Part shown: piece after piece, positions 1 to 5,547 of the stretch
Position numbering within the stretch: the first letter of the stretch is position 1
How the letters are laid out: each line of letters opens with the position of its first letter
DNA from: Oscillospiraceae bacterium
Lineage (GTDB): Bacteria > Bacillota_A > Clostridia > Oscillospirales > CAG-272
Direction: 5' to 3'
Length of the DNA: 6,280 nt
Assembly: GCA_015064195.1 (NCBI GenBank)
Contig: SVSO01000175.1
Location: 1-6,280, forward strand
Notes under the pieces: generated by a model
Seen by the model: only the letters and a program-made list of their open reading frames with translations
What the model was told of the DNA's origin: nothing
Database searches by the model: none
Made by a program: the position numbers and the translations under genes

Positions 1-582
1 AAGTCCCCAGGGCAGGATGAAAATGGGGTCGAGGATGATGTTCAGCACACAGCCGCTCATAGTGCCGATGCTGGCGTGAAGTGCCGCGCCCTCCGAGCGC
101 ACCATGTAGCCCATGACCACATTCAGAATGGCCGGGATCGCGCCGCAGGTCACGGTCCAGAAGGAATAGGCATCCGTGGCGGCAAAGGTGACATCATCCG
201 CACCGAGCAGGTGGAGCATCTGAGGCTTGAAGAGGGTGAATGCCAGAGAAAACAGCACACCGCAGAATGCCGCGCACCAGAATCCGAAGGCGGAGCTTTT
301 TCTCACGGTTTCGGTATCCTGCCGGCCAAGTGCGCGGCTCATCATGGAGGACGAGCCCACACCGAACAGGTTGTTGACGGCGTTGAAGGCCAGCATCACC
401 GGTGCTGTCAGGGTGATGGCGGAATTCTGGACGGAATCGCCCAGTAAGCCGACGAAGTAGGTGTCGGCCAGATTGTAGAGAATCATGACGAGGCTTGAGA
501 GAATGGTGGGGATCGCCAGAGCCGCCACAGCACGGGGGATGGGCATCGTCTCAAACAGCTCGCGCTTGTCCATCGTTTTCAT
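1..582 (-). CDS. MATE family efflux transporter, N-terminal part (cut by left edge)
   Basis: This is an inner-membrane antiporter of the multidrug and toxic compound extrusion family, which exports drugs or organic cations using a Na+ or H+ gradient. The minus-strand reading gives 194 residues without a stop; full-length members have about 450, so roughly the first five of twelve membrane helices are present. Typical family features are visible: an IPTILSSLVMILYNLADTYF-like first helix (residues 24-43, with the conserved Asp40), a small-residue-rich second helix leading to SRALGRQD (82-89), RSEGAALHA after helix 4 (162-170), and LNIILDPIFI (180-189). ATG 582 is chosen because GAGGAA lies a few bases upstream; an in-frame ATG at 573 lacks this. 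The gene is transcribed away from the metabolic operon and has its own promoter. The exported substrate cannot be predicted. A functional link to the operon is possible only through the shared intergenic region. Confidence 0.93.
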   Translation of the reverse strand, partial: MKTMDKRELFETMPIPRAVAALAIPTILSSLVMILYNLADTYFVGLLGDSVQNSAITLTAPVMLAFNAVNNLFGVGSSSMMSRALGRQDTETVRKSSAFGFWCAAFCGVLFSLAFTLFKPQMLHLLGADDVTFAATDAYSFWTVTCGAIPAILNVVMGYMVRSEGAALHASIGTMSGCVLNIILDPIFILPWGL

Positions 583-618
583 ATTGATTCCTCAGTTTCA
601 AAATAATCGCATATAATC

Positions 619-647
619 ATTATACAACAAATTCATGAACAATTCAA
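619..647 (-). promoter_or_regulatory. Sigma-A-type promoter for the MATE gene
   Basis: On the minus strand a TTGAAT -35 box (647-642) is followed after 17 bp by a perfect TATAAT -10 box (624-619). Transcription would start near 612, giving a leader of about 30 nt before the ATG at 582. The spacer contains the 8-bp palindrome TTCATGAA (632-639), which could be chance. Spacing and match are near consensus, so this is a strong prediction by eye. Confidence 0.78.
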
Positions 648-672
648 CCCCGCGAGGCACGACCAGATTATC

Positions 673-744
673 ATATTTTTGCGATATTTTCAATAAAAAA
701 TCAATCCTGTACCGTTTTTCGTCAATAACAGGCATTGACTTTTT
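673..744. other. A/T tracts at roughly helical spacing upstream of the operon promoter
   Basis: Runs of T or A sit at 676-680, 687-690, 695-700, 715-719 and 740-744. The first four are centred near 678, 688.5, 697.5 and 717, that is about one or two helical turns apart. ATATTTT occurs twice, 11 bp apart (673 and 684). Such an arrangement is typical of intrinsically bent DNA or an UP-like element. The stretch is otherwise without recognisable sites and codes for nothing convincing. Confidence 0.35.
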
Positions 745-763
745 GCTCACTCTGCGGTACAAT
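735..763 (+). promoter_or_regulatory. Sigma-A-type promoter of the five-gene operon
   Basis: TTGACT (735-740) and TACAAT (758-763) each match the consensus at five of six positions and are separated by exactly 17 bp. The predicted start is near 770, leaving a leader of about 37 nt before the first ATG at 807. It is the only promoter-like sequence noticed upstream of the rightward genes, and no other gap among them is long enough for an obvious second one. Confidence 0.78.
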
Positions 764-777
764 GATTACAGTACCGC
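754..777. repeat. Inverted repeat GCGGTAC-N10-GTACCGC over the promoter -10, candidate operator
   Basis: Two perfect 7-bp arms (754-760 and 771-777) flank a 10-bp spacer. The left arm runs into the -10 hexamer and the right arm lies at about +2 to +8. Only the right arm would be transcribed, so a DNA operator is more likely than an RNA hairpin. A further GTACCG copy lies at 709-714 and a partial copy, GCGGT, at 784-788. A protein bound here would cover the core promoter and probably repress. The identity of that protein is unknown; the downstream AraC-family gene is one candidate. Confidence 0.55.
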
Positions 778-792
778 GCTCCTGCGGTCATG

Positions 793-800
793 AAAGGAGA
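793..800 (+). promoter_or_regulatory. Ribosome binding site of the amidohydrolase gene
   Basis: AAAGGAGA lies just upstream of the ATG at 807, with 7 nt between GGAG and the start codon. It fixes this start. A weak possible stem, ACCGC (773-777) with GCGGT (784-788), lies just upstream in the leader. Confidence 0.8.
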
Positions 801-806
801 TAATCT

Positions 807-1712
807 ATGGACACTATCAAACGCATCGACATTCATGCCCATATCACTGCATTCCCGGAGCTTGTACCGGCCGCCCTCTATTCCGGCGGAAAAATGGTCA
901 GCGCCGAGGAGCTTCTTCCCATCTACGACAAGCTGAACATCGAAAAAGGTGTGCTTCTGCCCCTTGTGAATCCGGAGGCGCAGTGCGTCACCTTCACCAG
1001 CGAAAACTGCAAAATCGCCGCCGATCGGCACCCCGACCGCTTTCTCTGGTTCTGCGGCATCGATCCCCGGATGATCGACAACAATTCCGGCTCCAAGCTG
1101 TCTCATCTCTTGAACCATTACAAAAATCTCGGCGCGAAGGGCTGCGGTGAGCTGACCGCACAGCTCTGGGCCGATGATCCCATGATGGACAATCTTTTCT
1201 CCGCACTGGAGGAAAACGATATGCCTCTCACCATCCACATCGCGCCGCGCTTTGGCGGATGCTACGGCATCGTGGACGAGCTTGGACTGCCCCGCCTTGA
1301 AAGAATGCTCAAAAAGCATCCGAATCTCAGGATCCTCGGCCATTCCCAGCCCTTCTGGGCAGAGATCGCCGACAATGCGGATGCGGCCAACCGGGGCGGA
1401 ATGCCCCAGGGCAAGGTGAAGGAAGGCCGGCTGATCCATCTTCTGCGGGAATATCCCAATCTGCTCTGCGATCTGTCCGCACACAGCGGCATGAACGCCC
1501 TCCGCCGCGATCCGGAATTTGCGGCAAAATTCATCGAGGAATTCTCCGACCGCATCTTCTACGGCTGCGATGTCTGCACGGCCACCAACAATCATCAGTA
1601 TCAGATGAACGATTTCCTCACAAAAATGCGCGCCGACGGCATGATCAGCGAGGAGAATTATTTCAAGCTCATGCGCGGAAACGCCTGCCGTCTGCTGGGA
1701 CTTGAGCCATGA
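807..1712 (+). CDS. Amidohydrolase family protein (Amidohydro_2/ACMSD-like TIM barrel)
   Basis: This is a predicted cytoplasmic metal-dependent hydrolase or decarboxylase of 301 residues, a usual length for the Amidohydro_2 (PF04909, COG2159) group. Visible signature residues are Asp8-Ile-His10-Ala-His12 (metal HxH on strand 1), HPDRF and IDPR (75-79, 85-88), His144 in LTIHIAP, His179 in ILGHS, and Asp255 in FYGCD. GNACRLLGL (291-299) is the usual C-terminal helix. Family members include sugar and aromatic lactonases and the decarboxylases of aminocarboxymuconate and resorcylate, so the motifs do not decide the reaction. There is no signal peptide. It is the first gene of the operon, directly behind the promoter, and its last four bases overlap the oxidoreductase start. 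A lactonase acting on a product of that dehydrogenase is a reasonable guess, not shown by sequence. Confidence 0.9.
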   Translation: MDTIKRIDIHAHITAFPELVPAALYSGGKMVSAEELLPIYDKLNIEKGVLLPLVNPEAQCVTFTSENCKIAADRHPDRFLWFCGIDPRMIDNNSGSKLSHLLNHYKNLGAKGCGELTAQLWADDPMMDNLFSALEENDMPLTIHIAPRFGGCYGIVDELGLPRLERMLKKHPNLRILGHSQPFWAEIADNADAANRGGMPQGKVKEGRLIHLLREYPNLLCDLSAHSGMNALRRDPEFAAKFIEEFSDRIFYGCDVCTATNNHQYQMNDFLTKMRADGMISEENYFKLMRGNACRLLGLEP

Positions 1713-2704
1713 CGCGGTTAGGATTCGGCATTCTCGGCTGCGGCATGATCGCCGGTGTTCACGCCGCCGCCATCGCTTCCCTCTCCGATGCTGTACTCAT
1801 CGGTGCGGCGGATGCATCCTTTGAGCGCGCCGCCGATTTTGCGAAGGCGCACGGCATCACGGCGTATGAAACCTACGCCGCCATGCTTGCAGATCCCGCC
1901 ATTGACGCGGTCTGCATCTGCACCCCCAGCGGTCTTCATGCGGAGAATGCGCTGGATGCACTGGCGGCAGGCAAGCACGTCGTGCTGGAAAAGCCCATGG
2001 CACTCAACGTCGCCGACGCTGACCGTGTTGCGGCGGCCTGCAAAGCGTTCGGACGGCATCTCACCGTAATCTCCCAGCTCCGTTTTTCACCGGATGTTCA
2101 CCGGGCAAAACAGCTTGTATCCGAAAAAGCCTTCGGAACGCTGATTTTCTGTGATCTTTTCATGAAGTATCACCGTGACGACGCTTATTACAGGGACAGT
2201 CCGTGGCGCGGCACTTACCGCTATGACGGCGGCGGCGCACTCATGAATCAGGGCATCCACGGCATCGATCTGCTCCGCTTCATCGCCGGCGATTACACCG
2301 CCGTATCCGGCATCACGGCAACCCGCCGCCATGCCATCGAGACAGAGGATACCGCCGCTGCGCTCATCCGCTTTGACTGCGGCGCACCGGGTGTCATCGA
2401 AGCCACCACCGCCGCCAATCCCGGCTTTGACCGGCGCATCGAAATTCTCGGGGACAGGGGTTACATGACCCTGCGGGAAAACCGCATCGAGCGGCTGTAC
2501 ATCGACGGCATCGCCGATGAGCATCATCACATCGACGTGCCCCCCATGTCAGGCAGCCCTGTCATTGCATCCCATGAGATGCACGCGCTCCAGATAAAAA
2601 ATCTCATTGACACAGTCATGGGACGCGGCACTCTGCTTGCCGACGCATCCGACGGACGGGCGGCACTGAAAATCATCGAAGATATTTATTCATTCAATCA
2701 CTGA
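1709..2704 (+). CDS. Gfo/Idh/MocA family NAD(P)-dependent oxidoreductase
   Basis: The 331-residue product is a predicted cytoplasmic dehydrogenase or reductase acting on a sugar, cyclitol or related polyol. The N-terminal Rossmann fold begins GILGCGMIAGVH (7-18, Gly10-x-Gly12). CTPSGLHAENALDAL (71-85) and the EKP motif (94-96, catalytic Lys95) follow. The C-terminal domain carries WRGTYRYDGGGALMNQGIHG (166-185) and IDLL, with His184 as probable catalytic base. At the place of Asp172 in myo-inositol dehydrogenase IolG there is Asn180, while the four-residue spacing to His is kept; many sugar-acting relatives share this. ATG 1709 overlaps the previous stop (ATGA), with a weak GGGA 8 nt upstream, so translational coupling is likely. 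The pairing with the aminotransferase suggests that it makes or uses a keto intermediate. The substrate is not predictable; WlbA-, NtdC- or IolG-like roles are all open. Confidence 0.92.
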   Translation: MTRLGFGILGCGMIAGVHAAAIASLSDAVLIGAADASFERAADFAKAHGITAYETYAAMLADPAIDAVCICTPSGLHAENALDALAAGKHVVLEKPMALNVADADRVAAACKAFGRHLTVISQLRFSPDVHRAKQLVSEKAFGTLIFCDLFMKYHRDDAYYRDSPWRGTYRYDGGGALMNQGIHGIDLLRFIAGDYTAVSGITATRRHAIETEDTAAALIRFDCGAPGVIEATTAANPGFDRRIEILGDRGYMTLRENRIERLYIDGIADEHHHIDVPPMSGSPVIASHEMHALQIKNLIDTVMGRGTLLADASDGRAALKIIEDIYSFNH

Positions 2705-2719
2705 TAAGGAGAAAAACTA

Positions 2720-4048
2720 ATGGAAAAGCTTGCATTATTCGGCGGAAAGCCTCATATCGAAACCGCACCGGAGAGCCTGTTCAAGTGGCCCATCATGACC
2801 CAGGAGGACTACGACGCCGCCATGGATGTGGTATACAACAACAAATTCTCCGGCACAGACATCACGGAAAAGCTTCAGGAAGAATTCGCCGAATGGCTGG
2901 GTGCGAAGTATGCCATCGCTTTCTGCAACGGCACCATGTCCCTGACCACCGCCATGTTTGCCATCGGCCTTGGCAAGGGCGATGAGATCATCTGCCCCAC
3001 CAAGACTTATTGGGGAAGCGTGTCTCAGGCCATCAACTTCGGCGCATCTGCCGTTTTCTGCAACATCAACGAAACGCTTTGCATGGATCCCGCCGATCTC
3101 GAGCGCTGCATCACGCCCCGCACCAAGGCTATCGTTGTGGTTCACTATTACGCCTGCCCCTGCGACATGGATCCCATCATGGAGATCGCGAGAAAACACA
3201 ATCTCAAGGTCATCGAGGACTGCTCTCACGCACAGGGCGGACTTTACAAGGGCAAGCGTCTCGGCACCATCGGCGATGTGGGCGCAATGTCCCTCATGAG
3301 CGGCAAATCCTTCGCGGCGGGCGAGCTTGGTATGCTGGTGACGGACAACCGTGAGATCTACGAGCGCGCCATGGCATTCGGCCACTACGAGCGCAACAAT
3401 GCCAGATACATCACCGACTGCGACGATCTCAAGCCCTATTTCCACATTGCCCTCGGCGGTGTGAAGGGACGCGCCAATCAGCTTTGTGCAGCACTTGCAA
3501 GAGTGCAGCTGAAATATCACGATGAGCGCTGTGCCGAGATCCGGAAGGCTATGAACTATTTCATCGATCAGATCGAAGATCTTCCCGGCATCCATCCCAT
3601 CCGCGTGAATGAGGCGGAAGGCTCCACCATGGCAGGATGGTATCAGCCCCACTGCGTCTACCATCCCGAGGAGCTTGGCGGACTTTCTGTTTACCGCTTC
3701 TGCGAGGCACTGCGCGCACAATCCCCGGCCAGAGATTACGCCATCCCCGGCGGCAACTTCTGCCTGCATACCCATCCATTCTTCAAATCCTTCGACCTGC
3801 GGAATGAGGGCGTACCGTCCCGCATCATCAACAACGACCGCGACGTGCGTGAGGACGACGATCTCTGCGCACCTTCCGCCGCCATCCAGTGCTTCTCTCT
3901 GCCGTGGTTCAAGCATTTCGACAAGGAGACCATCGACAAATACGCCGCCGCCATGCGCTTTGTGGTGGAGCATTACGAGGATCTGCTGCCGAAGGATGAG
4001 AAAAAAGCACAGGGCGGCCGCTGGTACGGCACGGAGAATGAGAATTGA
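2720..4048 (+). CDS. DegT/DnrJ/EryC1/StrS family PLP-dependent aminotransferase
   Basis: This 442-residue protein belongs to the fold-type I aminotransferases that move an amino group, usually from Glu or Gln, to a keto sugar or keto cyclitol. Recognisable blocks are LALFGGKP (4-11), FCNGTMSLTTA (68-78, PLP phosphate contact), GKGDEIICPTKTYWGS (85-100), EDCSHAQGGLYKGKRLGTIG (166-185, with Asp167 for the pyridine nitrogen), and Lys196 in SLMSGKSFAAGELG, five residues after Ser191 as in the family. Most relatives have GEGG where this has GELG (201-204), and typical length is 370-400, so this is a diverged and slightly long subgroup. It has 16 cysteines, including Cys146-Pro-Cys148, which fits an anaerobe's cytoplasm. 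AAGGAG (2706-2711) sits 8 nt before the ATG, 15 bp after the oxidoreductase gene. The reaction may run as synthesis or as removal of the amine. Family certain, substrate unknown. Confidence 0.93.
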   Translation: MEKLALFGGKPHIETAPESLFKWPIMTQEDYDAAMDVVYNNKFSGTDITEKLQEEFAEWLGAKYAIAFCNGTMSLTTAMFAIGLGKGDEIICPTKTYWGSVSQAINFGASAVFCNINETLCMDPADLERCITPRTKAIVVVHYYACPCDMDPIMEIARKHNLKVIEDCSHAQGGLYKGKRLGTIGDVGAMSLMSGKSFAAGELGMLVTDNREIYERAMAFGHYERNNARYITDCDDLKPYFHIALGGVKGRANQLCAALARVQLKYHDERCAEIRKAMNYFIDQIEDLPGIHPIRVNEAEGSTMAGWYQPHCVYHPEELGGLSVYRFCEALRAQSPARDYAIPGGNFCLHTHPFFKSFDLRNEGVPSRIINNDRDVREDDDLCAPSAAIQCFSLPWFKHFDKETIDKYAAAMRFVVEHYEDLLPKDEKKAQGGRWYGTENEN

Positions 4049-4058
4049 ACCAATGATC

Positions 4059-4063
4059 AGGAG
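4059..4063 (+). promoter_or_regulatory. Ribosome binding site deciding the lipoprotein start
   Basis: AGGAG here is 8 nt from ATG 4072. The in-frame GTG at 4063 overlaps this site and so cannot use it; ATG 4072 is therefore preferred and gives a normal lipoprotein signal peptide. Confidence 0.8.
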
Positions 4064-4071
4064 TGATAACA

Positions 4072-5526
4072 ATGAAAGCAACGCAGTTTTTATGCATTCT
4101 CGCATCCCTTGCGCTTCTCTCATCCTGCGGCTCCGGCAGCGACATTCCCTTGACCCAACAATCTGAGCCGGAAACTTCCCAGACAGAACCGACCACCGAT
4201 CCGCCCGCACCGGCCATGGAATACCCCGACTATGACGGTCAGACAGTCACGATCATGGCAAACAGCACGCCGTGGCTCAATAAGGATTTCGTCTACGATC
4301 CCGAACAGGCAGGTTCTGCCTTCAACGATGCGGTGTACAAACGAAACACCATGGTGGAGGAGCAGCTGAATGTTAAAATTGAGATTGTCGAAGCCGAACG
4401 CATCGCAATTCACAAGAACATGGCGGCCCACGTCCTTGCGGGTGATGCCTCCATCGATGTCTATACGCCGCAGCTGTATACCGTTCCCTCTCTCATCGAA
4501 CAGGGCTGTGTCCACAATCTCATCCAGATTCCCGAACTGCATATCGATGAGAACTGGTGGTCGCAGAATTTCCTGAAAAATTTCCGCACCGACAAAGCCG
4601 TTTGGTGTCTCGTGGGTGACATCATGTCCAGCATCAAGGATCTGAATATCTGCACGGTTTTCAACGGCAGACTCATCGATGAGGCCGGGTATGAGAACAT
4701 CTACGAGATCGCCGCTGACGGAAAGTGGACGCTGGACAAAATGTATGAGATCTGCTCTACTCTGTCCCGCGATCTCAACGGCGACAGCGTGATGGATGAA
4801 CACGATCAGTACGGTTACACCCATACGGTAAGCGGTCTTGCGCTGACATTCATGAACTGCGCCGACGGTTATCTTACCGGACTGGATGAAAACGGCGATT
4901 TCACCTTCCTCGAGGAAAATGTGGAACGTGCCCACGCGGCGATCGAAAAGATCAGCAAGATCTACGGCGATCCGTCCATCATGGCGGAGATCTCAAAGCT
5001 GCCCGACACATGGACATCCGCAACCAATATGTTCAAGAACGGTCAGGTTGCCATGCGCTCCGCCAATATCTACAACATCATGAAAATGCGCGATATGGTG
5101 GAGGATTTCGGAATTCTGCCCATGCCGAAATATGACGATACGCAGGAGAATTACAAATCGCAGGTGCTCGGCAATATGCTGGATACGATCACGATTTCCG
5201 CCTGCAGTGAAAAAGTGGATGCCGCCGGATCTGTGCTGGATGCGCTTGCGTATTACTCCGCAGATACCACCGTCAAGGCTTACTACGACATCACGCTGGA
5301 AGGGATCGTCACCCGCGACAAGGAGAGTCTGGAAATGCTGGACATCATCTTTGAAGGCGAATTCTTTGAGTTTATCGAGATCTTCCGATTCGGCGGGATG
5401 TACGATTCTCTCGGCGTGACCGTTGCCGATCCCGGTAAATTCATGTCCACGCTGGAAACGAGAAAGGCGGCTCTGCTTGCTGATATGAAGAAGACCGGCG
5501 GTCTGTTCTCCGGTGCCGAAAGCTGA
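4072..5526 (+). CDS. Extracellular solute-binding lipoprotein (ABC transporter type)
   Basis: From ATG 4072 the product has 484 residues. It opens with Met-Lys-Ala-Thr-Gln, a hydrophobic stretch (6-16) and the lipobox LSSC, so Cys19 would be lipidated and the mature protein anchored outside the membrane. A Ser/Thr/Glu/Pro-rich tether (about 20-50) precedes a domain resembling family 1 (sugar/oligosaccharide) binding proteins: YDGQTVTIMA, AFNDAVYKRNTMVEEQLNVK, a VYTPQLYTVPSLIEQG block, and a late FGILPMPKYD segment. Residues 234-245 form an EF-hand-like loop (DLNGDSVMDEHD). The long form is common in Clostridia. Permease or ATPase genes do not follow in this window, so it either borrows a transporter encoded elsewhere or its partners lie beyond the right edge. 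It probably delivers the substrate of the three enzymes or acts as a sensor. The ligand is unknown. Confidence 0.9.
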   Translation: MKATQFLCILASLALLSSCGSGSDIPLTQQSEPETSQTEPTTDPPAPAMEYPDYDGQTVTIMANSTPWLNKDFVYDPEQAGSAFNDAVYKRNTMVEEQLNVKIEIVEAERIAIHKNMAAHVLAGDASIDVYTPQLYTVPSLIEQGCVHNLIQIPELHIDENWWSQNFLKNFRTDKAVWCLVGDIMSSIKDLNICTVFNGRLIDEAGYENIYEIAADGKWTLDKMYEICSTLSRDLNGDSVMDEHDQYGYTHTVSGLALTFMNCADGYLTGLDENGDFTFLEENVERAHAAIEKISKIYGDPSIMAEISKLPDTWTSATNMFKNGQVAMRSANIYNIMKMRDMVEDFGILPMPKYDDTQENYKSQVLGNMLDTITISACSEKVDAAGSVLDALAYYSADTTVKAYYDITLEGIVTRDKESLEMLDIIFEGEFFEFIEIFRFGGMYDSLGVTVADPGKFMSTLETRKAALLADMKKTGGLFSGAES

Positions 5527-5535
5527 CCCGAAGCG

Positions 5536-5541
5536 AGGTGA
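5536..5541 (+). promoter_or_regulatory. Ribosome binding site deciding the AraC-family TTG start
   Basis: AGGTGA (in GCGAGGTGACAC) lies 6 nt before TTG 5548. No ATG or GTG in the right frame occurs near it, and the reading frame aligns with the whole cupin domain from this point, which supports the rare start codon. Confidence 0.65.
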
Positions 5542-5547
5542 CACATC

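Noticed and set aside
76..447. 123-codon plus-strand open frame in the left region
   Set aside because: It lies antisense to the MATE gene, whose minus-strand reading has clear transporter motifs over the whole stretch.
648..658. CCCCGCGAGGC near-palindrome upstream of the MATE promoter as a terminator or operator
   Set aside because: The arms are short and imperfect, there is no following T-run in either direction, and it lies between divergent genes where no terminator is needed.
684..697. Possible catabolite-repression (cre) site on the minus strand near the A/T tracts
   Set aside because: The central CG of the cre consensus is missing, and the resemblance comes mainly from AT-richness.
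747..1595. 282-codon open frame on the minus strand across the amidohydrolase gene and its promoter
   Set aside because: Codon-aligned shadow of the amidohydrolase, whose metal-binding residues are plainly in the sense strand; the frame would also read through the rightward promoter.
4063..4071. GTG start three codons upstream of the lipoprotein ATG
   Set aside because: The GTG overlaps the AGGAG ribosome binding site and would have none of its own; ATG 4072 has proper spacing and gives a standard signal peptide.
2735..4210. 491-codon open frame on the minus strand across the aminotransferase gene
   Set aside because: It is codon-aligned with the sense gene, so it stays open simply because that gene avoids TTA, CTA and TCA codons. 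Its translation shows no recognisable family, and the sense frame has clear PLP-enzyme motifs.
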